A stretch of DNA of 64,000 nt, taken from NCBI GenBank assembly GCA_024655965.1, contig JANLFL010000002.1, positions 124,001 to 188,000 of the forward strand, in the 5' to 3' direction. The translations under genes were made by a program, and so were the position numbers. Positions 1-8,773 of this stretch are shown here, in pieces. Origin of the DNA: Caldisericota bacterium. Its GTDB lineage: Bacteria > Caldisericota > JANLFM01. The notes under the pieces were generated by a model. That model made no database searches and was not told the DNA's origin. It saw only the letters and a program-made list of their open reading frames with translations. The stretch's first letter is position 1, and every line of letters begins with the position of its first letter.

Positions 1-468
1 GGGTTTTTCCAGATGAAGGATTTTTACGAACCGGAGCCCAAGGTTTACGACGCTCCCTCCACCTATATCCGGGTGGAATCAGCAAAAGTGAAGAAAACAG
101 TTTCCGAATACGCCTGGGGAGCCCCAGGGGAGTTCAGGTTCCTTTATACATTCCTCAAACGAAACGATTTTGGCCCCACCGAGGAGTTCGTCCCCCAAAG
201 GAGCATCCTCTTCGTGAGCCTCCTCGGTCCCCTGGAGAACCTGAATCAAGACCAGAGAGCGAGGATTGTCCAGCTCCCGGAGGAGTTCGAAAAGGGGATT
301 CCCCCTTTGAAGGAACTGGAAAAGAAACCCGAGGGCTTCGAACTGAAACCAGAACTTTACTCCTTAATTGCCGGGCTTCTGGGAAACAACGGGCGGGTGA
401 TATTTGCCCTTCAGGATAACCTGGTTTATTCCCTCACCGTCAAGATCTTCCTCCCCTATCAGGAATGA
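1..468 (+). CDS. Hypothetical protein, 5' end probably cut by the window
   Basis: Not recognised. The frame is open from base 1; the first in-frame ATG is at 13 but no Shine-Dalgarno sequence precedes it, so the true start may lie outside. From the ATG it has 151 residues, is charged and soluble-looking, with no signal peptide, membrane segment or cysteine motif. The C-terminal half (about residues 110-150) has alternating hydrophobic residues suggesting a small beta domain. It is followed by a 150-bp gap and then the zinc-ribbon gene on the same strand, so it may belong to the same neighbourhood as the sigma factor. No function can be assigned. Confidence 0.6.
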   Translation, partial: GFFQMKDFYEPEPKVYDAPSTYIRVESAKVKKTVSEYAWGAPGEFRFLYTFLKRNDFGPTEEFVPQRSILFVSLLGPLENLNQDQRARIVQLPEEFEKGIPPLKELEKKPEGFELKPELYSLIAGLLGNNGRVIFALQDNLVYSLTVKIFLPYQE

Positions 469-618
469 ACAGGGATAAAGGAAGAGGTGATTTTTTCCCT
501 TTTTAACTGCGGTGATGGTTAAGGAACGGGGATTCCCAAAGGGATGGACCGAGGATTTCTGTCCTTTACTTGAAGTCCTCCGGGGAATATCATCAGAAAA
601 AACGAGGAGGTGGTAAGT

Positions 619-1248
619 TTGCCCCTGATAAAATTTGTGAGAAATTACCGGGACCTTTCGACCGATCGAGGATTCCAGTTCGAATTTTTTTGTGACATCT
701 GCGAGAACGGCTATCAGAGCACATTCCAACCCAGCAAATCGGGATCGATCAGCGATGCCCTTGAGGTCGCTGGAGGGATCTTCGGAGGACTCATCAGCCG
801 GGCAAGCCGGGTAGGGGAAAAGGTTCACTCCGCTCGCTGGGAAAAGGAACACGACGAGGCCTTCATTTCGGCCATCGAGGAAGTAAAAAATCATTTCAAA
901 CAATGCCCCAGATGCGGAAAGTGGGTCTGCCTTGAGGTCTGCTGGAATCAGGAACGTGGGCTTTGCGTGGACTGCGCCCCTAAACTGGCGGGGGAAATCG
1001 CCCACGCCCAATCGGAGGCAACCATCCAACAGATTTCTCAGAAAGTAAAGGAAAAAGATTGGACCCAAGACCTCAATTTGGAAGCACCGGCTGTGGCAGT
1101 GTGTCCAAACTGCGGGGCTGATACCAAAGGGGCGAAGTTCTGTCCGGAGTGCGGAACTCCCCTCAGGGTAACGGGAAAGTGCCCCCGCTGCGGGGCAGAG
1201 ACGGGAGGAGCCAAGTTCTGTCCGGAGTGCGGCTTTAAACTCACTTGA
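619..1248 (+). CDS. Double zinc-ribbon protein
   Basis: Soluble protein of about 209 residues with many CxxC pairs. An N-terminal CDIC pair, a central CPRCGKWVC plus CVDC group, and two near-identical C-terminal ribbons (CPNCGADTKGAKFCPECG and CPRCGAETGGAKFCPECG) make a double zinc ribbon at the end of the chain. The TTG at 619 is chosen because GAGGAGG sits 7 bases upstream; the frame also opens at a GTG at 610, inside that ribosome site. It overlaps the next gene by 4 bases (TTGA), so the two are probably co-translated. Ribbons of this kind bind zinc and usually mediate protein or nucleic-acid contacts; the specific role is unknown. Confidence 0.75.
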   Translation: MPLIKFVRNYRDLSTDRGFQFEFFCDICENGYQSTFQPSKSGSISDALEVAGGIFGGLISRASRVGEKVHSARWEKEHDEAFISAIEEVKNHFKQCPRCGKWVCLEVCWNQERGLCVDCAPKLAGEIAHAQSEATIQQISQKVKEKDWTQDLNLEAPAVAVCPNCGADTKGAKFCPECGTPLRVTGKCPRCGAETGGAKFCPECGFKLT

Positions 1249-2426
1249 ACCATTTTTCGGTTTTCTTCAAAATTCCCGGTCCCCAACCCCTCGAGGGAGA
1301 AGGAAGCCTGAAAGTAGAGACCAGCGGAATTCAGGTCCTTTCCTCCATGGGGAGCCCGATTTTCCTGCCCTTTTTCCAGATTGACGGATTGGAAATTGGC
1401 GATTATTCCTTCACTTTAAGTTTCGGGGAGGGAAAGAAACTGGAAATCTCGCGCCTGGGGACAAAAATGGAGGAGGCGGTGGGCTTGATCGAGAAAAATT
1501 TTTTCCTGGCCTGCTTCAATTCCCTCTTCCTTTCGGAAGCTGATTTGCTGGGAATTTTCCCCGCGGAAATAGCCTTCGGGGGTTTTTCCAAAATGGGAAA
1601 ATTGGCAGTCTTTCCCAGGTTAATTCTCCTTTTCCCGGGAATGGAAAGAACCATGGTCCTCCCCATTGGCCTGCTCGAAGGTATTATTTTCAATCCGGAG
1701 GACTATTCACTGCTCCTTAAAACCACTCAGGGGGATATCCGGCTGAAAAAGATGGGGCAAAAAAAGGAGGAGATGGAAAACTCCCTCAGAAAAGCCTATG
1801 AGGGATGCAGTTTCTTTCTCTCTGACCTGCTGGCGAAATACCTCCCGGATATCGATCCCCTCGCCGGGCAGGGATTAACCGCCACCCTTCAAAAGGATGG
1901 GGCGATCCGAAGGAGCCTTTTTGAAGAGGTAAAGCACTGGGAAAGGATGCTCTCCTTAATTCCGGAAGAAAAAAGGGACTACGCCCGGACCCTTCTGGAG
2001 CTTTCTAACCCGGAAAACACCTTCTTCGGCCTCTCCTATCCCCCTCCTTTCCAGAGGGACCTCCCCTACCTCTCCTGGGTCTCGGTGCGCCGGGGGGACC
2101 TCCTGGGGTTCGAGGTGACCACAATGGAGGATTTCGCCACCTATTTCTTCAGGATTCCCGGGGCGACTGAAGGAGAAAAGGAGAACTGGGTAAAATCCGT
2201 TCACCTTTTCTGGCCCCTGGTGGGCTTCAGGAGAGAGGTCCTTTACAAAGAAGAAGCGGAACTGAAGGACGAGGAACTCCATTCCATCCTTCTCCTTTCC
2301 AGGATATTGCCCATTTTTACCCAAATGAGGGAAAATTTGGTCAAGAGAGTCGTTCACTCCGATCTTGGAGAATGGGAAAAGCAAGTAAAGGAAGTTTTCA
2401 AGGGAAATGAACCAGGGAAGTCTTAA
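1245..2426 (+). CDS. Hypothetical protein downstream of the zinc-ribbon gene
   Basis: A 393-residue protein I do not recognise. The TTG start at 1245 overlaps the stop of the zinc-ribbon gene. The N-terminal 200 residues are rich in short beta strands and contain two similar stretches (a G-S-P-I/L-x-L-P-F pattern near residues 36-45, and an I/L-L-x-F-P-G pattern near 126-134), suggesting a duplicated PH-like or beta-barrel fold. The C-terminal 200 residues look mostly helical. No signal peptide or membrane span. It overlaps the ECF sigma gene by 20 bases, so it is likely part of the same transcript and could be a partner or target of that regulon; this is inference from position only. Confidence 0.65.
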   Translation: MNHFSVFFKIPGPQPLEGEGSLKVETSGIQVLSSMGSPIFLPFFQIDGLEIGDYSFTLSFGEGKKLEISRLGTKMEEAVGLIEKNFFLACFNSLFLSEADLLGIFPAEIAFGGFSKMGKLAVFPRLILLFPGMERTMVLPIGLLEGIIFNPEDYSLLLKTTQGDIRLKKMGQKKEEMENSLRKAYEGCSFFLSDLLAKYLPDIDPLAGQGLTATLQKDGAIRRSLFEEVKHWERMLSLIPEEKRDYARTLLELSNPENTFFGLSYPPPFQRDLPYLSWVSVRRGDLLGFEVTTMEDFATYFFRIPGATEGEKENWVKSVHLFWPLVGFRREVLYKEEAELKDEELHSILLLSRILPIFTQMRENLVKRVVHSDLGEWEKQVKEVFKGNEPGKS

Positions 2427-2946
2427 AGAGAAGAAAGAACTTTTCGAAAAACAGGCTTTTCCCTTGATGCCCATGCTCTACCGCACTGCCCTCCGCTTGA
2501 CCAGGAACCAGGCTGACGCGGAAGACCTCGTCCAGAACACCTTTCTGCGGGCGTTCAATTTTTATGACAAATTCACCCAGGGGACCTCTTTCAAAGCCTG
2601 GATCTTCAAGGTGATGACCAACATCTTCATTAACGAGTACCGAAAACAATCGAAGGATCCCCAAAAGGTACCCCTGGAGGATTATCTCATGGGCACCCCT
2701 GATCCCGAACACCTTTTCTTTGAAAACCTGGTTGACGAGGACATTAAGAGGGCTATTGAGGAACTGCCCGACCAGTACCGATTAACTTTTCTCCTTTACA
2801 CGGAGGGTTTCTCATACAAGGAAATCGCCTCAATTACCGAGGCCAACCTGGGAACGGTGATGTCCCGGCTTCACCGGGCCAGGCGTTTATTGCAGGAAAA
2901 ACTTTACAACCTTAAAAAAAGGGAGGTCCAAGTCAGTGAGCTGTGA
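2407..2946 (+). CDS. ECF-type RNA polymerase sigma factor
   Basis: 179 residues, the usual length of an ECF sigma-70 family protein. Region 2 spans about residues 20-90: the DAEDLVQNTFLRAF segment is the core-binding helix, and FKAWIFKVMTNIFINEYRK is the -10 recognition part. Region 4 (about 118-172) has the helix-turn-helix FSYKEIASITEANLGTVMSR followed by LHRARRLLQEKL. There is no region 1 or 3. The gene overlaps the next one (zinc anti-sigma) by 11 bases, the normal coupling of an ECF factor with its inhibitor, and resembles the redox-responsive SigR/RsrA-type arrangement. The regulon is unknown; the genes just upstream are candidates. Confidence 0.93.
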   Translation: MNQGSLKEKKELFEKQAFPLMPMLYRTALRLTRNQADAEDLVQNTFLRAFNFYDKFTQGTSFKAWIFKVMTNIFINEYRKQSKDPQKVPLEDYLMGTPDPEHLFFENLVDEDIKRAIEELPDQYRLTFLLYTEGFSYKEIASITEANLGTVMSRLHRARRLLQEKLYNLKKREVQVSEL

Positions 2947-3160
2947 AAACATGATCGAGAAACTTTACCTTTTCATCGACGGTGAACTATCCCCGGAAGA
3001 GGAATGCGAGATCGAAGCTCATCTGGAAGAATGCTTGACCTGTCTGCGAATATACGGCCTGGAGCTTCAGTTCAAAAGAATGGTTATCCAGAAATTAAGG
3101 TGCGAGGAAACCCCCACCCACTTGATCGAGCGAATTCGCATCGCCCTCGATTCCTTTTAA
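2936..3160 (+). CDS. Zinc-binding anti-sigma factor (ZAS family)
   Basis: 74-residue soluble protein with the ZAS motif: His29, Cys33 and Cys36 in the H-x3-C-x2-C arrangement, plus an early Cys3. This is the zf-HC2 fold that wraps around an ECF sigma factor and, in RsrA-like members, releases it when the cysteines oxidise. No membrane anchor is present, so it should sense a cytoplasmic signal. It starts at a GTG inside the end of the sigma gene. Its 3' end converges on glmM with a 4-base overlap. Redox sensing is known for the family; the signal here is inferred. Confidence 0.88.
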   Translation: MSCENMIEKLYLFIDGELSPEEECEIEAHLEECLTCLRIYGLELQFKRMVIQKLRCEETPTHLIERIRIALDSF

Positions 3161-4491
3161 AGGGAAAGTCGGTCCTTAATTAAAGAAGATAGGCTGTAAG
3201 CGACCTCCTCAGCCTCCCCTTCCTTCAAAGATTCCACCATCACCCGAATGATCGGTTCGGTGCCCGATGGCCGGACAACCACCCTCCCTCTACCCTCCAG
3301 ATCCTTCTGAAATTTTTCCAGCGCTCTTTGAATTTCCACGTCCTGGGAGAACTTCCCCTTGTCCTTAACTTTTACGTTTAGAAGAACCTGGGGGACCGGC
3401 TGGTATTCGTGTCCAAGTTCCGAAAGGTCCTTTCCGGTTTCTTGAATCAATTGCAAAAGCAACAAGCCGGTAAGCATTCCGTCCCCGGCCCAGGAGATCT
3501 CCCCGAATATAATGTGTCCCGATTGCTCACCCCCGAGGACAGCACCTTCCTCGATCATCTTCTCCAGGACATACCTGTCCCCCACTTTGGTTCGGATCAG
3601 TCTCCCCCCATTTTCCTGAATCGCCTTTTCCAGGGCGAAGTTGCTCATTACAGTGGTGACCACCGTCCTTTTGGGGAGAGTGCCCTCTTTTAAGCGGTGA
3701 AGCCCGAAAATGCACAGGACCACATCCCCATCAACCACTCTCCCGTTTCGATCAACCGCGATAAGCCGGTCGCCGTCGCCGTCGAAGGCGAAGCCCAGGT
3801 CAGCCTTTCTTTTTAGGACTTCTCCGCGCAGGAAATCGATGTTGGTGGAGCCACACCCCACATTAATCTGGCTCCCGTCAGGGGAGGAATTCAAGGGAAA
3901 AACCTCCAGTCCCGCCTCCTTGAAAATCTGGGGGGCAAAAAGGGAGGTTGAACCCCAGGCGCAGTCCAAAACTAATTTCAGGGGTTTAATCGACCGGGGA
4001 GAAAATCTCCTCAAGAATGAAAGATACCTTTCCCGGCTATCGGGAAGCACGAGGGGACGCTCGGGAAAATCTGGGCCTTTAAAGGAGAGCCCTTCGAGGA
4101 TCTCCTCAATCCGAGCCTCCTCAGCATCAGAAAGCTTCATGGAATTTTCCCCGAAAATCTTGATCCCGTTGTCCTGAATGGGATTGTGGGAGGCGGAAAT
4201 CATTACCCCAGCCTGAGCGCCGTAATCTTTGACCAGCACCGAGAGTGCGGGAGTGGTTACAATACCCAGCAGGCCAACCTTCACCCCCGCGGATAGGGCA
4301 CCGGAAGCCAAAGCGGCTTCAAGCATGTCCGAGGAAATCCGGGGGTCCTTGCCAATTATGATCAGGGGCTGGGAATACTTTTCTTTAAGGTAAAAACCAA
4401 GGGCCCGACCGATTTTCAAAGCCAGGTCGGCAGTCAATTCGATGTTCGCCGCTCCCCTGACCCCGTCGGTGCCAAAAATTTTTCTGTTCAT
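3157..4491 (-). CDS. glmM: Phosphoglucosamine mutase
   Basis: Converts glucosamine-6-phosphate to glucosamine-1-phosphate on the way to UDP-GlcNAc and peptidoglycan. 444 residues is the normal length. The phosphoserine loop is ISASHNP with Ser101, the metal-binding loop is DGDGDR (237-242), the sugar-binding GGEQSGH loop follows, and the C-terminal phosphate-binding RPSGTEP is present. The start overlaps the end of cdaR by 4 bases (ATGA). The cdaA-cdaR-glmM order is the standard Gram-positive arrangement; GlmM is known in several Bacillota to bind and inhibit CdaA, so wall precursor supply and c-di-AMP are coupled. Confidence 0.97.
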   Translation of the reverse strand: MNRKIFGTDGVRGAANIELTADLALKIGRALGFYLKEKYSQPLIIIGKDPRISSDMLEAALASGALSAGVKVGLLGIVTTPALSVLVKDYGAQAGVMISASHNPIQDNGIKIFGENSMKLSDAEEARIEEILEGLSFKGPDFPERPLVLPDSRERYLSFLRRFSPRSIKPLKLVLDCAWGSTSLFAPQIFKEAGLEVFPLNSSPDGSQINVGCGSTNIDFLRGEVLKRKADLGFAFDGDGDRLIAVDRNGRVVDGDVVLCIFGLHRLKEGTLPKRTVVTTVMSNFALEKAIQENGGRLIRTKVGDRYVLEKMIEEGAVLGGEQSGHIIFGEISWAGDGMLTGLLLLQLIQETGKDLSELGHEYQPVPQVLLNVKVKDKGKFSQDVEIQRALEKFQKDLEGRGRVVVRPSGTEPIIRVMVESLKEGEAEEVAYSLSSLIKDRLSL

Positions 4492-5675
4492 GGAGAAACC
4501 TCTACCTCAACACCGGAGGGATCCACTTTCAAAATGACCACGCCCGGGGGAGACTCCACTTTGACCGGGAGGTTGTAGGTCCCCGGAGAAAGGCCGGAGG
4601 CATCAACCCAGGCGGAAAAATCCCTTTCCCTCAAAGTCTCGACGAGGGATTTGGGACCGGAGACGAAGACCGAGACCTGTTCGGTCTTCAGGGTAACGGA
4701 AGCCCCGTCCCTCTTTACCTGGATGGAAACCTCAAAGGCGGCCCTCCCCTCCTCTTCAATTTCCACCTTCACGGTCACAAGAGGCTCGGAGATTATCCGG
4801 GCGCTTGTGGAGGAGGAATCGATGTAGGTCCGCTCCTGGAAACTCTCGGTTTTATAGGAAAGGGAGATGGGATAAGTGTAAAGGGCGGAGATGCCCTCGA
4901 GGACGTCCGCGCTTCCCTCCAGAGTGGCGACCTGAGGCTCGCAGAAAACACTTCTTACCACCAGACCCTCGGGAAGCGAGCCATCCAGAAGGGGGATGAT
5001 GGGAACCGTCTTGGAAAGCGTTTGAGCGTTAATTGCGATGGTCACATCCACATTCTGGGGATTAAGCTCCACCCCGGAAACCTCCTGCCCTTTGTCGTCA
5101 ACCACCCGGAGAGGGACGGTCTGGGAGATCTGGGCGGTAATCCCCGTGAGGGTTACGGGAGCAATAACCCTCTGGGCTTTTTCCAGAAAACTCCCCGGCC
5201 CTTTGAGTTCTACCTGTTCAGGCTTAATCTCCTCCACGGGACCAAGGGTAAAGCCTTGAGGGAGTTTTCCCAGAAACATTATCTCCACGGGCATGGTTTT
5301 GGTGGTGATGCTTTCCAGGGTGACCAAGACCTTTTCCGGGTTCATCTCCACCAGATTTGCCCCGGGTATGGATTTCATTTGCACGGGGACCAGCCACTGA
5401 CCATCTGTTTTGCCTTGAAGATCAACGAAGGCCTCCAGGTCCTCGCTCCTGATTTCCATCCGGACTGGACCCCGAACCCTGACGGTGACATTCCCCGGGC
5501 CCTGGGTGAGGGCAAGGTCATTGGGAACATTCCTGGCCTTTATAGCGATGGTGAAAACCCTCTCCATCTGGGGGGCCTCCGCAGAGACCACATAGACCCA
5601 GAGAAGGAGAGCCAGGAAAAATGATAGAAGGATAAGTTGCCAGTTTGCTTTAAAGGCGTCAGATAGCTTTTTCAA
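4488..5675 (-). CDS. cdaR: YbbR-domain regulator of the diadenylate cyclase (CdaR)
   Basis: 395 residues: one N-terminal membrane helix (about 13-31) followed by four YbbR repeats outside the membrane (approximately 45-125, 128-215, 220-305 and 310-392), each beta-rich with a V-x-V-x-G-P or similar signature. CdaR homologues bind CdaA and modulate c-di-AMP synthesis. The TTG start at 5675 follows GGAGGGAAAAGG and overlaps the cdaA end by 17 bases. It sits between cdaA and glmM, as in Bacillota. Confidence 0.92.
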   Translation of the reverse strand: MKKLSDAFKANWQLILLSFFLALLLWVYVVSAEAPQMERVFTIAIKARNVPNDLALTQGPGNVTVRVRGPVRMEIRSEDLEAFVDLQGKTDGQWLVPVQMKSIPGANLVEMNPEKVLVTLESITTKTMPVEIMFLGKLPQGFTLGPVEEIKPEQVELKGPGSFLEKAQRVIAPVTLTGITAQISQTVPLRVVDDKGQEVSGVELNPQNVDVTIAINAQTLSKTVPIIPLLDGSLPEGLVVRSVFCEPQVATLEGSADVLEGISALYTYPISLSYKTESFQERTYIDSSSTSARIISEPLVTVKVEIEEEGRAAFEVSIQVKRDGASVTLKTEQVSVFVSGPKSLVETLRERDFSAWVDASGLSPGTYNLPVKVESPPGVVILKVDPSGVEVEVSP

Positions 5676-6489
5676 CCTTTTCCCTCCTCGGGGGGACCAA
5701 AAGCGAGGTCAATCTGGTCCTTAAATCCACCGTCCTGAGGTCCGTTTCCAGGGCACCTTTAAAGGCTAAGGAAATTGTCCCTGTCTGTTCAGAGACGACC
5801 ACCGCGATGGCGTCGGTTTCTTTGGTGACTTCAACGGCCGCAAGGTGCCGGGTTCCGAACTTCCTCAACCCGATGACATCGGGAAGGGGAATGACCACCC
5901 GGGCAGCAAGAATCCTGTTTCCGGAAATCACCACTGCCCCATCATGAAGGGGAGAATTGGGGTAAAAAATGGAGTTCAGGACCTCGGCGGAGACCAGGGA
6001 GTCCATTTTTACTCCCCTTTCAACCAGCTCCTGAAGGCCGGATTCCCTCTGGATGATTATCAAAGCTCCGATCTTCTTTTCCGCCATCTGGATCACGGCC
6101 TGGAAAATCTCGCTCAGGGTCTCCTCATATCCGGAGGGGTGGGCAAGGATGCTCCTGCTCCCCAGCCTGGCGAAAAAATGCCGGAGTTCTGGCTGAAAGA
6201 TGATCGCCAAAACCAAAGGCAAGGTGGCGATGATCATCGTGACCACGGTGCGCAGGACCCACTCCAGGGTGATCAACCCCACCCATCCGGCAATCACGGA
6301 GATAATGAGCATGAAGGCCAGGGCGATTGCCAAACCCATGAAAAGCTGAAAAGCTCTTGTCCGCTTGAGGAAATAAAAAACAAAAAAGAGAAGGACGGAA
6401 ATTATCACCACATCCAGAATGTTCAGGGCGAGGGAGGGAACCTTGATCTTTGCCCAGAATTCCTGAAGCCATTCGTAGAAGGAGGTCAT
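5659..6489 (-). CDS. cdaA: Diadenylate cyclase CdaA
   Basis: Makes c-di-AMP from two ATP at the membrane. 276 residues: three N-terminal transmembrane segments (about 22-40, 49-70 and 76-97) and a C-terminal DAC domain. The DGA motif is at 183-185 inside NSPLHDGAVVISG. The second motif, normally G-T-R-H-R, reads GTRHL here (RHL at 214-216), a deviation at one position of the RHR triplet. The rest of the domain (TDAIAVVVSEQTGTIS) is standard. The ATG follows AAGGGGCGG. It is the fifth gene of a run that begins with the ornithine genes, and it overlaps cdaR. Confidence 0.95.
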   Translation of the reverse strand: MTSFYEWLQEFWAKIKVPSLALNILDVVIISVLLFFVFYFLKRTRAFQLFMGLAIALAFMLIISVIAGWVGLITLEWVLRTVVTMIIATLPLVLAIIFQPELRHFFARLGSRSILAHPSGYEETLSEIFQAVIQMAEKKIGALIIIQRESGLQELVERGVKMDSLVSAEVLNSIFYPNSPLHDGAVVISGNRILAARVVIPLPDVIGLRKFGTRHLAAVEVTKETDAIAVVVSEQTGTISLAFKGALETDLRTVDLRTRLTSLLVPPRREKVEKAI

Positions 6490-6507
6490 TTCCGCCCCTT
6501 AAATCCC

Positions 6508-7440
6508 TTAAAGCAACAGGGCGAGGATCGCCTTCTGCACGTGAAGGCGGTTTTCCGCCTGGTCGAATATCACCGATTGAGGCCCGTCCATGACCTCGTC
6601 GGTGATCTCCAGTCCACGGTGAGCGGGAAGGCAGTGCATCACAATGGCGTCCTTTTTGGCGTGCTTCAAGAGGTCCGTGGAAAGCTGGTAAGGTTTGAAG
6701 ACCTTGAGCCTTTCCTCCTTTTCCTTTTCCTGGCCCATGCTTACCCAGGTGTCGGTGTAGACCACGTCGGCATCCTGCACCGCCTTTCTGGGATCCTCGA
6801 AGATTTCCAGGGAACCACCGGAAATGGCCGCAAACTCGGAGGCCTTTTTCAGAACCTCATCAGGAGGCCTGTACTTTGAAGGGGTCCCCAGCCTCACATG
6901 GAGCCCAAGGAGGGTCCCTCCGAAAATGAGGGAATTGGCAACGTTGTTTCCATCTCCCACATAGGCAATGGTCAAGCCGGAAAGCTTCCCCTTATGTTCC
7001 AGTATGGTGTAAAAGTCGGTCAATCCCTGACAGGGATGGGTGAAGTCCGAGAGGCCATTGATCACCGGAGCCCTCGAGCCCTCAGCCAGGTCGACAACAT
7101 CCTGGTGGGCAAAGACCCGGGCCATAATGCCGTCAACATACCTTCCCAGAACACGGGCAGTATCGAGGATCGTTTCCCCGATCCTTAGTTGAAGGTCGTT
7201 TGCGGAAAGAAAGAGGGCATGTCCTCCCAGGTGAGCCATGGCCACCTCGAAGGAAACCCTGGTCCTGGTGGAGGTCTTCTGGAAGACCATGGCCAGGGTT
7301 TTCCCATCAAGGAGCTTGGGGAAGTGCCCCATTTTGGCCAGGGTTTTCAGTTCTGTAGTGGCTTCAAAGATTAACTCTATCTCCTGTCGGGAAAGGTCCC
7401 TCAGGGAAAGAAGGTCCCTCCCTTTTAGTTCGCTTCTCAT
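6508..7440 (-). CDS. argF: Ornithine carbamoyltransferase
   Basis: Transfers carbamoyl phosphate to ornithine to give citrulline, or runs in reverse in arginine breakdown. 310 residues, the usual length. Carbamoyl-phosphate motif STRTR at 57-61, HPCQ at 135-138, the ornithine-specific SMG loop at 234-236 (WVSMGQE) and HCLP at 269-272 are all intact, separating it from aspartate carbamoyltransferase. RBS GGAGGG precedes the ATG. No other arginine-biosynthesis or arcA/arcC gene lies in the window; its neighbours are an ornithine-type racemase and aminotransferase, so a catabolic role (arcB-like) is as likely as a biosynthetic one. Confidence 0.95.
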   Translation of the reverse strand: MRSELKGRDLLSLRDLSRQEIELIFEATTELKTLAKMGHFPKLLDGKTLAMVFQKTSTRTRVSFEVAMAHLGGHALFLSANDLQLRIGETILDTARVLGRYVDGIMARVFAHQDVVDLAEGSRAPVINGLSDFTHPCQGLTDFYTILEHKGKLSGLTIAYVGDGNNVANSLIFGGTLLGLHVRLGTPSKYRPPDEVLKKASEFAAISGGSLEIFEDPRKAVQDADVVYTDTWVSMGQEKEKEERLKVFKPYQLSTDLLKHAKKDAIVMHCLPAHRGLEITDEVMDGPQSVIFDQAENRLHVQKAILALLL

Positions 7441-7456
7441 TTAATCCCTCCAGTTT

Positions 7457-8773
7457 TTATAGAGGAAGCCTCTCCCGGATTATCTCCTCGAGATCAGGAT
7501 GACCGACTTCCTCAAGCTCATAATAAATCCGAACGGTCTCCTTGTTAATCTTTAAAAACCGGGTGAGGTTGATCGGGGTCCCGATGATCACCAGGTCGCA
7601 GTCGGAAGCGTTGATGGTCTCCTCCAGCTCCTTCATCTGTTTCTCCCCGTAACCCATGGCGGGAAGGACCTCCGTGAGATGAGGATATTTCCTGAAGGTC
7701 TCCTGAATTGAACCCCTGGCAAAAGGACGAGGATCGACAATTTCCCTGGCTCCCGCCCTTTTTGCCGCGAGATATCCTGCTCCAAAACCCATCTCCCCAT
7801 GGGTCACCGTAGGCCCATCCTCAATCACCAGGACTCTTTTATCCTTAATTGCCTCCATGTTCTCAGCCTTGATTGTTGACCTTGCTTCGATAATAGTTGC
7901 GCTGGGATTCAAATTTTCCAGGGACTTGCGCACGGTCTCGATCTGCTCCCGGGAGGCTGTATCAACTTTATTTATGATTAAAACATCGGCCATGCGGCTG
8001 TTGGTCTGTCCAGGATGGTACAACCTTTCGTGTCCCGGCCTCAAGGGATCGGCGACCACAATTTTCAGGTCGGAGACATAGAAGGGAAAATCGTTGTTTC
8101 CCCCATCCCAGACAATTACTTCGGCTTCCATTTCCGCTTTTTTAAGGATCGCCCCGTAATCCACTCCGGAATAGACGATGGCCCCCCGCTCGATGTGGGG
8201 TTCGTACTCCTCCCGCTCTTCGATGGTGCACTTGTAGGTGACCAGATCATCAAGGGTGGCGAACCGCTGCACCGCCTGTTCTTCAAGGTTTCCATAAGGC
8301 ATGGGGTGCCGGATAACCACCACCTTTTTCCCGAGTTTGCGCAGGATGGCCACTACCCGCCTGGTGGTCTGTGATTTTCCCGAACCGGTCCTCACAGCGC
8401 AAATGGAAACGACCGGGCGAATGCTCTTTAAAGCTGTGCTTCCGGGGCCGAGAAGGACAAAATCAGCCCCAGCAGCCATGACCTCCGCCGCCTTTCCCAT
8501 CACGTACTCGTTGGAAACATCGGAATAGGCGAAGACCACCTCGTTAACTTTGAGGCTCCGGATGAGATGGGTGAGTTCCTGTTCGCTGTAGATTGGAATT
8601 CCCTTTGGATAGAGTTTTCCTGCCAGGGCAGGAGGGTAAATCCGCCCCTCAATATCAGGAATCTGGGTGGCGGTGAAAGCCACCACTTCATAGTTTGGAT
8701 TGTCCCGGAAGAAAACGTTGAAGTTGTGAAAGTCCCTTCCGGCTGCTCCCATGATCAAAACTTTTCTCTTCAT
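7457..8773 (-). CDS. Cyclic 2,3-diphosphoglycerate synthetase-like GTPase/ATPase
   Basis: 438 residues. The N-terminal 115 residues form a Rossmann-like domain (VLIMGAAGRDFHNFN); the second part is a P-loop domain with Walker A RTGSGKSQ (Gly130-Ser134) and a G4-like NKVD near residue 268. This architecture matches the family of cyclic 2,3-diphosphoglycerate synthetase, which makes the thermolyte cDPG in some hyperthermophilic archaea. Bacterial members are common in thermophilic anaerobes and most are untested. It overlaps the racemase gene by 4 bases (ATGA) and lies next to argF, so a role in the ornithine pathway is possible. The family assignment is firm, the reaction in this organism is not. 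Confidence 0.85.
   Translation of the reverse strand: MKRKVLIMGAAGRDFHNFNVFFRDNPNYEVVAFTATQIPDIEGRIYPPALAGKLYPKGIPIYSEQELTHLIRSLKVNEVVFAYSDVSNEYVMGKAAEVMAAGADFVLLGPGSTALKSIRPVVSICAVRTGSGKSQTTRRVVAILRKLGKKVVVIRHPMPYGNLEEQAVQRFATLDDLVTYKCTIEEREEYEPHIERGAIVYSGVDYGAILKKAEMEAEVIVWDGGNNDFPFYVSDLKIVVADPLRPGHERLYHPGQTNSRMADVLIINKVDTASREQIETVRKSLENLNPSATIIEARSTIKAENMEAIKDKRVLVIEDGPTVTHGEMGFGAGYLAAKRAGAREIVDPRPFARGSIQETFRKYPHLTEVLPAMGYGEKQMKELEETINASDCDLVIIGTPINLTRFLKINKETVRIYYELEEVGHPDLEEIIRERLPL

Noticed and set aside
5845..6879. 344-codon + frame opposite cdaA and argF
   Set aside because: Spans the junction of two real opposite-strand genes, Gly/Pro/His-rich shadow composition, no family motif.
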